Positions 13,691 through 25,080 of a stretch of 64,000 bases of DNA are shown piece after piece; the stretch's first letter is position 1, and each line of letters begins with the position of its first letter. Where the stretch lies: NCBI GenBank assembly GCA_022747635.1, contig JAKTNV010000004.1, positions 85,300,052-85,364,051 on the forward strand, given 5' to 3'. The position numbers and the translations under genes were made by a program. The notes beneath the pieces were generated by a model. The model was not told the origin of the DNA. It worked only from the letters and a program-made list of their open reading frames with translations, and ran no database searches. This DNA is from Hetaerina americana. Taxonomy: Eukaryota > Arthropoda > Insecta > Odonata > Calopterygidae.

Positions 13691-14840
13691 CACACAAATC
13701 GTCTCTCCCCATTTCCTATTCCTCACGCCCACCTTCTTTCACCCTGCCACTTCCATTTCCCTTCGCTCCCACATTCTGCCTCAACCCCGCCCTACCACCC
13801 CACTACCTCCTCCCCCTCGCCCGCACACCATGAGGGTCGTTCCCTAGCCCACCTTTCTCCTCCACCCCCCCTCACAGTCCCTTACAAGGCCCCAGAGAGC
13901 CCTTCTCACTCACAAGGATATCGATTCGAGGAGGTAGGGAGGAATCTTGGGCGGCGAAGGAAGGGGAAAGGGAGGTAGAGATAGTGGGCGGGCGGGGGGA
14001 GTGGGTATCTCTTCTGGAGAGAGAGACGGGCCGCGAATGTTTGTATGTGTGTGTGTGCATGGAGAGGGGGGGCGGGACCCCCCCGGGAGGAGCTGGACGG
14101 GAAAGGGTGAAAAAAAGAGAGACGGGAGTAGGAAAAAAAGGAAAGAAGGTAAAAAGGGTGAAAGGAAAAAAGGGTGGACTCACCCGAGCCTTGGGAGGGA
14201 TCGAGTGGGTGGTTCGGGGTCGGAGGGAAGTTCGCGGAAAGGAATGGGAGGAGAGAGAGAGAGATAGAGAGGAGGGTTTGAAAAATAAGGAGCCCTGGGG
14301 ATTGAGTGACATAAAAGGACAGACAAATGATTTCATTCGGGTGAAATTAAGACGAAGTGGCTCCTTTAAAAAAAGGAAAAAAAAGAAGGGAAGGAAAAAT
14401 GTGGTGAAAATCTTAAAGAGGCGGACGCGGGCGGGAGAAAGGAAGGAATAAGGAGAAGGAGGAGAAGGAGGGAGAGGACGCAGGAAGCGAAGGTAACAGA
14501 AGAGAGGTAAGGAAATAGAAGAGGGAATCGACGGAAAAGGATGAAACTCGCCTCGAATGCGGCGAGGAGCTATTCCGACCTGACTCGCGTCCGCCGTCCT
14601 CCGCCTGACGTCTCGTCTCCGAATGAGAACACCTCAAAAACAACCATTTGACTAGAAAAATAGACCGACAGAGAGGAATCTGTAATAAAATTCGTCCGAA
14701 ATCAAGAAAACAAGAGAGGTTTCGAAGGAGACCGTCCCGAACTCGAGACGCGACATTGGGGAAAATATTGGACGGAGTGTGCAAATGAATCGAAGGTGCC
14801 ACGTAAGTATGGTCGACGTGAGGAGGAGGCACGTTTAGAT
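13690..14840. repeat. CT-rich then GA-rich low-complexity tract
   Basis: Plus strand is pyrimidine-rich to about 13,890, then strongly purine-rich at about 13,925-14,560, including a GA run at 14,250-14,264 and GGA/GAA units near 14,450-14,480. Long frames (plus 13,984-14,451; minus 13,872-14,336 and 14,413-14,832) follow this bias. No gene is supported. Confidence 0.65.
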
Positions 14841-15319
14841 GATCTGTTTTCCCGAGAGACGGATTTTGAGAGATTTCGCGATTAGACGGGAAAACACGCG
14901 CGATTAGAAAAAGACAATAGCAGTTTAAAACAAAAAATTAAAACCTCTGAGAGTACTCCGTTGAAAAGTGCGGGATGCTCGGGAGATCTTTATCGGAAGT
15001 GAATTACGCACGAAAATTAGCTGACCCCTTGCCCCCCCTCCTCCTATACCCGACCTGCCGGCCATGGTTCTAAACGATGAGCGAAGGGGTTGGAGAGAGC
15101 CATGGCCTCCATTAAAGGACTTCACAAACAGAGACAAGGGTTAGGGAGGAGCCAAGGGGTCGTATAGGTATAAGGTGTGTGGGGCGAGGAGACTTGGAGT
15201 GGCGGAAATTCCACAACTCATCTTCCGCTGCCTCCTCAACGGACAACCCTCCTCCCAACACCACCCTCCACCCCTACCAAATGCGAACGAGATCAGCCCG
15301 TGCCACGCTAGGGGTGGGA

Positions 15320-15910
15320 GGCATGCATCAATATATGTTCGTATCGGTAACTTTCATTCGATAATTACCCTATCAAATATCTGCGAATTATCGATACTAT
15401 CGATAATCTCACTTTTATTTTACATATATCGCGTTCCCATGATACTTGAAATTCGATACGACCCTGAGATATGAATACACCTAGACCTATGAATACACCT
15501 CGTATATCGACACCTACCCGATATTTTTTTAATGCGGACCTGGTCGATGTATACATGTATAATATTAAGGAACGGTTAAATCGAAGGTCAATTATATCGC
15601 CAGAAAAAAATATTCGCGATATGACAACCTGCACTTTAACTGCCTAGGTACAGCCAATATACTATATTTGGTGATATTTTCGAAGTGATAATATGGAAAA
15701 ATTGCTGACAGGCCAGAAGATCTTATAATGGAGATGCTACCTGCATAACATATGATTCCAACGTCGAATTAAATTTGAGGGTGGCATAATCGGCAGTAAA
15801 GATATGGACGAAGGCACGATATTACTCCATGTGTTCGATAAGGTCGATATTACTCCATAAACTCAATATATACCCAATAATGGTCGCGAGTCGATAAACC
15901 GTCGCCTACC
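15320..15910. repeat. TATCGATA-rich patch with direct and inverted repeats
   Basis: ATCGAT/TCGATA-type words recur across about 600 bp. ATTATCGATA (15,387-15,396) and TATCGATAAT (15,398-15,407) form a perfect inverted repeat with a 1-bp spacer. TATGAATACACCT occurs at 15,470-15,482 and 15,488-15,500. GATATTACTCCAT occurs at 15,818-15,830 and 15,846-15,858. TATCGATA is the core bound by DREF/BEAF-type factors in Drosophila (known). Use here as a boundary or promoter element is inference, and a decayed transposon is the alternative. Confidence 0.5.
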
Positions 15911-15959
15911 ACGAATATTACCTCCCTACCGAAGCTGAAAAATTAACATCGAACGCCTT

Positions 15960-16760
15960 TCAGCGTCGGCGGCTCACAACGCACGTTTCACCCGAAGCGT
16001 GGTGCACAACTCCGGTTGTGACGACGAAGACTTACTTGAAGGCCCGGGAATGGGACGGCAATGAAAGGGGATCTGTTTCAAAAGGGAACGAATGAGGAGG
16101 GAGGAGATGGAGGGGGCGGGATGGGGACCGAGATGGGACGACTACGGGGGGGAGGGCCGTTATAGCCGGAGAACGCAGGGGCGGTCGTAAAAACGAAGAA
16201 GAGGGAGAGAGAGAGAGAAGGAAATGGTGGAAAAGGGAAGGAGAGATTTGGCGGAGGAAGAGTTTCGAGAAACGGGCATAAGGGACCGTGGAGGAATGGG
16301 AGATGAAGATGGGGAGAATGGGACGGAGGACCACCGAGACGAGAGCTTCATCAAACCCGAGCATAGCGGCAATCCGGGAGATAAGTATGGAGCGAGAGTA
16401 GGCCGACCCCGTGACTCCGCGCCTACTCTCCCCACCCACGGAGGGTCGCTCGATAAACGACATAAGGAAGGCTTCCACCAGGGAGAGGGGGAGGGAGATT
16501 GTTCTCCGAATAAATAAAAATACCCCGGGACGATAAAGTGAAAATCACAGCCGGTAAAAGCCGAGATAGGAAACACAGGGCTCAAGGAACGCAGGAGATT
16601 GGTGCATTAGGAAATGAAACAGCACCTAAACCCGCACCTCGAGAACCCTGTACGACCACCAAGGTGCCCTTAGTTGTCCCGGTGGAGGAAGACAAAGGCA
16701 TGTACCACCATAGATACCCTTCCTTTCAACCCCATGAGTATTGCTGGTAAAAAATTAGTT
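15960..16760. other. GC/purine-rich patch without a supported gene
   Basis: Plus strand is purine-rich at about 16,060-16,330 with a GA run at 16,206-16,217. Minus ORFs of 148 codons (16,032-16,478) and 141 codons (16,160-16,585) overlap in different frames and are Ser/Pro/Leu-rich. That is what pyrimidine-rich DNA gives when translated. No domain was recognised. Confidence 0.55.
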
Positions 16761-18154
16761 TCCATGAACGTTTATCGAGCATGTTCGATTTTTAATGTGT
16801 GCGTGCTGTCACTGCTGTCATGAATTTGAAATTTTTTTAAATGGAATTCGAAGTATCACATTATAAACTTGTTCATTTCGGATAAATATTATAATTTTGT
16901 AGCTAAATTTATTTAGAATTGTGATTTAAGTACGCACTGATAGAATAAAATGATTCAAATTCACGCATTCATTTCTTTATTAAATATAGATGTATATTGT
17001 GATATGCAGGGAATTATTCCCGCAGAGATTAGCAGGAACATCAGATAAGATAAATTAAGATAAATTTCATTACAATTTTGGAATCATAGAAAAAAATTCT
17101 GTATGGGTGTATAGTCCTTCGTAAACCATGCTCGTAAAAAGTTCCTCATTGTGATGAATTCGCGTTTAGCTTGAACTCATTTCCACGGCAGGAGAGAGAG
17201 CAGAGGTTAAATAATGAGCTAACATCTTATTAGAAATAAACGGCCCATTGAAGATGTTAAAAAAATCACTCAAATATTGAACAAATCTTACAAGGCCCAT
17301 AGAAACTCGCCGACGAGCATTGGGATTTTCTTTCACGACGAATCACGGAGGGACTTTCTAGCAGGAGAAAAGACATTCCTTTCTCTATGAATGTTCGAAA
17401 ACAGACAAGAACACCGTCGGGAATTCATATTGGCTCGATCTTGCTGGCAGCTTATCTTAAGACTAAGAAGGGAAACGCTCCGAAAGAAAAAGCGAGCACA
17501 TGAATATTTTATTATGAACCCGAATGCATCAGAATCTGGCGTTTTATGGCCATGAGAACCCCGGAAGTTTATTGATTTATTCAGGATACGATCATATCAA
17601 ATAAGCCTTTCACTTTAACAAGCAATAAGACACAGACGTCCCCAAGATAGCAATAAAATCATTGGACTAGCAGAATTATAATTTCGTCATTTTCTGAGCA
17701 TTTTCATAATTTTCTCTTGAACTAAATAAAAAATATATTGTCTAGTTACTTCATGTACCAACTGCAGACGACGATGTACTCTGTGGGAAAACTCAAGGGT
17801 TGGTCATCTACAGCAGCAGGAGTGGTTGACGAGCACAGTACTGAAAGGACAGTACAGAAGACAAAAAACCGACTCAGGTTGGAGCAACGGAGGAAACATG
17901 ATGGAACATATGGGATGTAATCGATCCTCGAGACTAGAGAGGACTGCCGCAGGGACGGACCCATGAAGGGCTGTCACCAAGTAATATTGATGGACAGATA
18001 GCGGTAGATGAAAAAGAATGTGATACAAAAATTCAAACACACGTATTAATTCCCATATTCACAAAACAGAATTTGTCCTAATTCGGACCTCAACCTCGAA
18101 AACTATCCGTTGCGCCGCCCATTGATAGACAAAATGTTCGCATCACTGAGAATC
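16760..18154. other. AT-rich non-coding DNA
   Basis: About 1.4 kb of stop-dense AT-rich sequence. The small plus ORF at 17,738-17,920 and the minus ORFs over it are about 60-78 codons and have no motif. It leads directly into the 3' tail of the minus-strand SINE at 18,155. Confidence 0.6.
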
Positions 18155-18375
18155 AATTTATTTCATTTATTTATTTTACAACTTCAATGAGGCGAGATTG
18201 AGACCTCATAGATCCTTCTTCCACCTAACCCTAATACATTACAAAAAAGACAATCGCAAGCATCAATGCCCTAGTTGGAGAAAAACACCCACCCAGACGG
18301 GACTCGAACCCACGACCTCTCTAGATTGGCAGGCGAGGGCGTTACCCCGCCGCCACCGGCGGGTTGATTCCCTGC
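18155..18375 (-). mobile_element. tRNA-derived SINE (Gly-like head, A-rich tail)
   Basis: Read on the minus strand, the head at about 18,363-18,290 has an A-box-like segment, GGTGGCGGCGGGGTAACGCC. Then comes CTCGCCTGCCAA, which resembles the anticodon arm of tRNA-Gly, and a perfect B box GGTTCGAGTCC (18,300-18,310). The body runs about 110 bp to an AAATA-type A-rich tail at 18,155-18,182. Internal pol III promoter, short length and simple tail are the defining marks of a tRNA-derived SINE (known). The extra bases in the D-arm and the long unrelated body argue against a functional tRNA gene. No target-site duplication was evident. Confidence 0.72.
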
Positions 18376-18379
18376 TACC

Positions 18380-19020
18380 TAACCAACACAGGACCAAAAT
18401 GATGTTCCCTCCTCATTCGGTCCTCTGGTGGTGGGAACACGACTTCCGATCGATAGGACGAAGAAGAGCGGGGAAGCGTGCGCGAGTGGGTCACCTAGAC
18501 GTCCTTCCAAAGGTGATAGATAAAATCCGAGCACCCGGCCACCGGGAGACGCACGAGCGGGGCACATGGGGGAAGGTGGGAGGGTAAATGCCCACAGCGG
18601 GCGTGGGAACCCACCGACGATGGAAATCGAACTCGGAAGCCCGTGAGAAGAATAGGGATCGCGTACGCGCAGACACACACACTCAAACACACACCCCCAT
18701 TCTTGCCCCCGCGCCCGTAAGCAACTTTGCTCTAGCTGAGGAGTGGGGGTTGATAAAACTGTACCCCGGCGATGGGCGCGACAGCAGCGGAGGAAGGACC
18801 GCCTCGGAGGGAGGACTGGAATACGACGGGGACGCAAGGATAAGAGGGCTGGAGAAGATATAGGGGAAAGAGATGGGAACCGAGGAGGGATAAAGGTCGG
18901 AGAGAGACGGATATGGGGGAAGGGATTTTAGAGAAGCTTGGGCGCGTGACTGTTTTCTCCAGCCCCATCGAGTGCAGCCCGGATTCCGGGGAAGCAAAGA
19001 AGAAAAGGACTTCCGATAAG
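18380..19020. other. GC-rich patch next to the SINE
   Basis: CpG-containing and purine-biased, with CA-rich DNA at about 18,672-18,695. Open frames occur on both strands (minus 18,379-18,837, 152 codons; plus 18,588-18,863), all Pro/Ser/Arg-rich. Nothing resembles a known protein. Confidence 0.5.
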
Positions 19021-19253
19021 GAGGATGAAAGAAAATGATGAGAATATCTCAGATTATTTTCCGCATGGACGCTAAAATCAGTGGGATGGGGCCTAGGCGA
19101 CGAGATATAAAAAAATCCCTCGTACCTATACCTAAGTTTTGGTACCTAGGTAAGACACTGGTTTCGTTTGGTGATGTTCACTATTTTTAATCTAGCCAAA
19201 ACATTAGTACATGTGAAAGCCAATTGAAAATTGGAATAACATTTGAAACCTAA

Positions 19254-19345
19254 GTGACGTAGCTGGCCCGTCCGACCACGAAACCGGTGACATTGAGTTC
19301 GATGTCCGTGTGTGATGCCCTTGGTACTCATCAAAAAAATTCCGA
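19254..19345 (+). mobile_element. Possible tRNA-derived SINE head
   Basis: An A-box-like GTGACGTAGCTGG starts at 19,254 and a B-box-like GAGTTCGATGTCC lies at 19,295-19,307, about the spacing found in tRNA genes. Between them is CCGACCACGAAACCGG, which could fold as an anticodon arm. The B box has mismatches, so this would be an old copy. The 3' boundary is not visible; the body may run past 19,345. A CCAATT-GAA-AATTGG hairpin lies just upstream at 19,221-19,235. Confidence 0.4.
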
Positions 19346-19989
19346 GCGGTGCGATCTTATGGAAAAACCGAACTTTCGGAGGACTGGGAAATTGCGAAGA
19401 AGTGCCTGAAAGTCTGAATACATAAAACTGTAGAACCCGTAGAACAGAGCTTGGTGATTAGTAGACCTCCCCTGGCCAATCAAAATCAAAGAACAATCCA
19501 GCAGGTGGACAGTCAAGTACTTTCGGTGATAAGCATATCATAGCCAAGGTGGCCGCAGTAAAATAATTAGGTAAGCTCAGAATTACATCATAAATTGCTC
19601 ATTTAGAAGAAGAGCGAGAATGGCATAGGAATTTTCCTTTATTCACACTGACGATCGTGGATACTTTACATCTACATGATAACCCGAAAGCCACCGGAAA
19701 GGTGTGAGTCAGGGGGTGGAGGCGAAGAGTTACAATCACGTACCGAACACGAAAGAATGCTAGATTAATAACTTCTGTCACATTAGGAGATGAAAACTCA
19801 GAAGAGTCAAATTAATGTAGAGACTATCACCATCATAATGAGAAGATTGCATTCATTCCATTCTCTTTAATATCGCTGTCAATTAAGTCACAAGGGATTA
19901 CGAAGACGGACGCAGATCAGAGTGAAAACTCACGGGTACAAAGTAAGGTAACTTGCTCTTCGGTATTTCGAGGATTGAAAAAAAAGTAA

Positions 19990-20610
19990 AACTAACAGAG
20001 GACGCCTAAATAAACTGGAGCGAGGAATGTTTCCAAGCCCGAAAGAATATTTCCAAGGGTCGAAGTCCGGGACAATGCCGTGGGAAAAACCGTGAAAGTC
20101 GAGACAGCAAACCCACGCGGCTCTTGTGCCGTGATGGGATTTTCAGACCAAACCCCTTTCCACCAAGGTTTTTCAAAGACTGGGGACGAGGACGTAAGGA
20201 CGGAGGGAAAGATGCGAAGAGAGTGAGAGATAAAAAAAACGGAGAGGCGGAGAATGCGAGCGAATGAGGTGGGCGAGCGACAATGTGAAGTGGATTGGAA
20301 GGAACGTGGGGAAATTTGAGGTCGAAGGGAAGATCTGAGGAGGGCTGGGGGCAAACACGAAAAAAAATGAGACGGGTAGGACTTTGGGTTGGGGGGGGAG
20401 GGAGGAATGAGCCCTATAAGAGAGAGAGAGAGAGAGACTTTGGGGAAGGGATAGGGGAGGGAGGAGAGGTAAGGATAAAAAAATAGAGTGGGACGACCCA
20501 AGGGAACTTATTAAAGGGTGCGTGTACCTTTGACTCCAGAACGAAATCGATCGGAGCGGCGGGCCCCGGAGAGCCATGGGTCGCCGCCCCCCCTAAAGGT
20601 CGAAACATTG
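19990..20610. repeat. Purine-rich tract with GA run
   Basis: The plus strand is GA-rich, including a GA run at 20,420-20,436. Minus-strand ORFs of 169 (19,992-20,501) and 134 codons (20,173-20,577) overlap in different frames. They are Ser/Leu/Pro-rich, the usual product of reading a CT-rich strand. Confidence 0.6.
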
Positions 20611-20892
20611 GGACATTTCTTGTTTTCGCGGGGAATACGGCCGAGACAAGGGAGTCGTAATATCGAAATACCCAGCGAAAAAGCTCTTTTAAGTCACTTA
20701 TGCGGCTGGAGTTATAAAATATTTTAGGCGCATGTTTTACCTCGTTGCTCCATTATCAGGAATAAATTACGGCAAATAGGAGGTAACTGAGGAAACTGTA
20801 GTTATATAGTAACTTTTGGGGCTCTCTCAAGCACATACAAGTGTTAGTAAATGCGAAAGAATTAACGACGAAAAAGAGTATGGCAAATGATC

Positions 20893-21459
20893 TCATTTCA
20901 CCGGTAAAATGGATGGGTTTAAACTTCGTGTGCACTCCTGGTAATCAGTAATAGCAGCTATTATGGATAGTACACTTACCAATTCGTGCATACGAGTTCC
21001 TAAAAAATAAGTTTCCATATTTCCACATATATTGTAATAATTGAGGACAATACCACATTTGACGCGTACATGTTGCATATGGGACGAAGAAAAGGCTAGA
21101 CAACGAAGACAAAAGGGAAAAGAGTGAATCAAGTAGGGGACGAAAAGATCAGCAAGGTGACTGAACTGTTCAGATTGACTGAAATCATGGTGAATTCGTG
21201 TCGACATAATTCCCTGGAAGCTTTTCACATATGAATACACAATTATTTGGAAGTCACATACAATAAAGAGGCAGAATGCAACTTTAAACACCTCCAGCAT
21301 AACCTCGTTTATATAATGATTAGCAGCGGTTCCGGTGATAAGTTTATTAGAACGCAGCGTACATTTTCCATCGCAATAGTCCAAAGTATAACGGATGTTG
21401 TTATGCTCGGAAAAATTGGTATTTTCGTTTAGAAAACCGCAATCGTCAGGGAAATCCAT
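20893..21459 (-). other. 188-codon ORF in AT-rich DNA, unrecognised
   Basis: This is the longest ATG-initiated frame in the window that is not explained by a purine/pyrimidine tract. The product would have a hydrophobic segment at about residues 57-78 and a weaker one at about 161-170. There are 10 cysteines, including C29, C33, C117, C120, C135 and C145. I recognise no family. No signal peptide sits at the start and no splice pair is obvious. By rough reasoning from stop frequency, a frame this long could arise by chance in 64 kb, so coding status is doubtful. Confidence 0.15.
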
Positions 21460-21779
21460 AAACTTTAATTAATTGTGAATCACTCGTGAATTTTTTTTTA
21501 AGATGGACGTGTTCTGCGTGCCTATTCAAATCTGAGAATCACGTTCAGAATTGCAGTAGTCACCATATAGAATAATACAAATTATAAAAGGCATCGTGAA
21601 TTTCTAAGTTTTCGTGGGCACTTATTCTTCGCTATCCATATCTATTCTTTCATCGTTTGGATAGCAAAGAATGGAACGCGTTTATCTGGTGGTTTAACAT
21701 CTCCTGCCACACACACCAATGCGCTTGTAGGATATTGTAGATGCAGGCGAACCAGATAAAAGTCAAACTACAAAATCTA

Positions 21780-22640
21780 AGGAGCGGTTGCGAGCAAGAG
21801 CAGAGAACAACGAATTGCACAATGATGCCATATTTTGCGCTGCTGCGGGTGGTGCTCCGGAGATATAGATGAGATCTGCCGGATCTTTTTAAGTGGTGCA
21901 GCATATCGCATCGCAAAGATGATGCATCGCATGGTATCAACGGCATGAACAACGCGTGGCGCGATTCCACCCAGGCACATCGCCGATTCGATCCGGGGAA
22001 GACCTTCCGATGTCCGAAGAACATCGGAAAGCGAGGGTGGCGGAGCGGATCACATGGAGGAGTGAAGGGGTCGGAAGGGAATACACCCTCTTGCTCACAT
22101 GAGAGGTTATACTACACGCCCTGGCGAGGCGTGAGACGGGTAATAAAAGGATGGGGGAGAAGGGTTTTAAAGGAGAGGGGGTGGAGGCGCGACCCATAGA
22201 GTTGAGGGTGGTGGAACGGTGTGTAGGGGGAGAGGAGACGGGGTGTGCCTATAATGCGGCTGGAGGATAAAGGAGTGCGGTGAGGGAACGCACATAAAAG
22301 AGGGCCACGGGAAGATGCCGTTGAGAAAGGGCGCACAAATGGGACAGCAGGAGAAAGACGTGAGCCCTCACCCCCACCCCCGTTTTATATCGCTTGGGGA
22401 AGTGCGGAGGAAGGCGCATTTGTCCAAAGGGGGGGGGCGCATCCCGAGGGCTGAGGGGGGGGGGGGTCTCCAGGAGGCGAAGGACGCTGGGAAGGAGCTC
22501 GGCTTGAGTCGATGGGCACGGCGGGGATGAGATAGGTAGGCCGGGAAGGAGGCGGGACGGATTTTCACGCTGAGCTCACACCCACCACCGTGAAGTGTCA
22601 GCGGAAGATAACGCAAGGCAGTGGTTTTAACCTCGGTTAC
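21780..22640. other. GC-rich patch with poly-G runs and a small hairpin
   Basis: CpG-containing DNA with G9 at 22,429-22,437 and G12 at 22,455-22,466. TTCCGATGT at 22,005-22,013 and ACATCGGAA at 22,021-22,029 form a perfect 9-bp stem with a 7-nt loop. Open frames (minus 21,650-22,024, 124 codons, and others) carry no recognised domain. Confidence 0.5.
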
Positions 22641-22666
22641 AGTAACCTCGAAAAGGAGCGCGAATA

Positions 22667-22879
22667 GTGTCGGCGACCCCTGAGGAATTCAACGAAAAAA
22701 TCTCTACGTATACTATGACGAGAAGCGAATTTATCCCGAACGCTTTCGCTAAGTCTCGCGACGAAGGACTCATCCAAGAAGTTTTACAAGATTATTTAAA
22801 TTGTACCGAATTAATATCATTAAGTTGTAGTACCCATCCGTTCATATCGCCTTCGTCACGCGATCACCTGATGTTTTAA
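22667..22879 (+). other. Short unrecognised ORF (70 codons)
   Basis: The frame lies in balanced, non-repetitive sequence and gives a mixed, globular-looking composition (Glu, Asn, Thr, Ser), unlike the low-complexity frames around it. I recognise no motif and see no splice signal that would extend it. It is probably chance, and is listed only because its composition is not explained by a tract. Confidence 0.1.
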
Positions 22880-23084
22880 TCTCTTCCCCAATGTGGTAGA
22901 CCCTTCCCTGGAGATCCAACCTGATCTCAATGGAATGCACTGTGTCTGGTGGGCTTGTTTCTGATGGGATCTACATATTTGCTACGCTTATCGTTTGACA
23001 GTGGTCGGGATATAGCTTTTGTTTACTGTCTTAGGTATTTGCTTCGCGAGAAAATCCTTCGCGACCTTACCTTACACATTTTTC

Positions 23085-23960
23085 CCTGAAGGAAAGGAGA
23101 GGAAGGACAAGAGCAAGAAATAAGGGAAAGTTGGGGAAAATATTCAGGGAAGGGATGAGAATAAACGTGAAAAAGACGGAGCGGGTGTGGATAGATAGGG
23201 AAGAGTCAGGGAGCAGGGGAGGGTAATGGCGAAGAGGAATGAATACCTACGGGACGAAATAGGAGGAAAGGAGAGACGACGGTTTTTCATCCAGAAAGCA
23301 GCAGGAAGAGAGATATAACAAGGAGGGGAGCGGGTAAGGGAGTAGGGAAGATGGGGTTGTGAATAAAGAATGGTGCGGAGGGGAGGATATGAAAATATAA
23401 GTGGTTGGGGGAGGGTGTGAGGGGATGTTCCGGAGGAAGGAGTCCGTATTGAGGAGAGAAATGGTGTGCGGAGGAGTAAGGGAAGAGGCTTGCGGCTGGG
23501 ATGAATGGCCCGGCCCTAGGCGGCGGCGCTTTTTATCCGGGCGACGACGACGCTGGAATAAGGGCCTAGGGTGGATGGGGCGGAAGAGAGTGGGGTGGGG
23601 GCAGGGAGGGAGAGGCGAAGGGGGGCTATGCGCGCTTCTGTGTGGGGTCGGGGAATCCTGCCGCGCCGCTGCTTGGGGGGCGGGGAATCTGGTGAGTGGG
23701 GCTTGAGGAAGGAGAGGAAGCCAACATTATGTCGCCATTCACGCAATTTCACCGCGAGACGTCTCCACGGGCGTCGAATTTCCTGCTCCCTAACCCCACC
23801 ACCGACTCCTGTTTCCATCCCCCCCCCCCAAGGACTCCGTAGCCTCCATCACACACTACCCACCCACTCCCCCCCTCCCTAACTGCATCATCCCGCCGCC
23901 GCATTCCTCCCTCCTCTTGGCCTATCCCTTTACACAAACCATTCTCTCCCGGAGTGACGA
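23085..23960. repeat. Purine-rich then pyrimidine-rich tract
   Basis: GA/G-rich plus strand at about 23,085-23,720 switches to CT-rich at about 23,760-23,900, including C11 at 23,819-23,829. Overlapping frames on both strands are Gly/Arg- or Pro/Ser-rich and are not credible genes. Confidence 0.6.
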
Positions 23961-24242
23961 TAAAAAAATACCAAAGAGAGGATAGACGGGGAAAGAGACT
24001 CTCTGCTGATCCAAAGCGTTCGGAACCTTCACACTTCGTGTGTGTGTGTGTGTGTGCGGTACGTATGCTTTGTATATATATATAAAATGTATTTATTGCT
24101 AAAATTCTGTCTACAATTAATTCATTCGTGGACGAAGGGACAGATTCACAACCCCGTTTCCTTCTTTATTTTATCCTTTTAACTATATCTTTCCACCTTC
24201 TGCACCATCACCGTGAGTATGTGTACATAAATACACTCACAC

Positions 24243-24243
24243 T

Positions 24244-24320
<77 letters not shown>
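24243..24320. repeat. Compound microsatellite (AC)n(AT)n(GT)n
   Basis: A short CA-rich lead, about 22 copies of AT at 24,250-24,294, then about 13 copies of GT at 24,295-24,320. The AC-AT-GT order is self-complementary. A separate GT run lies at about 24,039-24,056. Confidence 0.96.
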
Positions 24321-24411
24321 CTTGAAGAAGGCCGAAAGCTCAAACATTTTACCGTGTAAGTGTTTTAAATGTTACTATATTATTTGTGATCTATTGTCCC
24401 GTCCCATTATG

Positions 24412-24415
<4 letters not shown>

Positions 24416-24470
<55 letters not shown>
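24416..24470. repeat. (AT)n microsatellite
   Basis: About 27 AT copies, ending in GT. It lies about 95 bp downstream of the preceding compound array. The bases between them are ordinary AT-rich sequence. Confidence 0.95.
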
Positions 24471-24472
<2 letters not shown>

Positions 24473-24479
24473 TCGTATA

Positions 24480-25080
24480 TTAAATAAAATAAGTTTGTGC
24501 GTTTTCAGAGGTGTATCGAGACTAGAAAACACATTAAAATAGGGCACTCGACTGAATGTACGGACGTTGAAACGGTTCTTAGGAACGTTACAGGGGTCAT
24601 GTCTCATTTGTAAGCAATTAAGTCATCTTTTGTGGATGAGAAATTTTGGTACATAGCTATATATTATAACTAAACGATGTATCTGGTTATATCCTACAGG
24701 AATATGCACGAATTTACAACAACCCTTGATTAGAAAGTTATTTAAATCTATCGGTTACAAACGAAACTAATTCTAACGGCCAAAAATCAGTGAATCCAAT
24801 GACTATTTATCATATTTTTTTCAAGAATTTGTTAATTATATTCCGATTCGGAATGCTCAAACATCATTGAAAAAACGATGAAGGAATTGAATAATTTAAA
24901 AAAATTTGAGACAAGACTCGAAGCCAAACAAATTCAATTCTACTTAGGTTTTCTCGACACAAACACATCAATGCTCATTTACATTCACGGTTACGCGTGT
25001 AGGAGCATCGAAGAATTTCCCTTCGCGTTTATTATAATCACCGACCATAAAGAACATAACCATGTGTCTTGATAACCATC
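24480..25080. other. AT-rich non-coding DNA
   Basis: Stop-dense in all frames except short stretches (for example plus 24,878-25,072, 64 codons, no motif). I see no RNA gene or mobile element here. Confidence 0.6.

Noticed and set aside
18290..18365. Functional tRNA-Gly gene
   Set aside because: D-arm region and acceptor stem do not fit a tRNA, and the unit continues into a SINE body and A-rich tail.
22112..22336. Minus-strand GPLLCAF resembling the RT GPLLF block
   Set aside because: No preceding GVPQGS-like residues and no other RT block nearby; chance match in GC-rich DNA.
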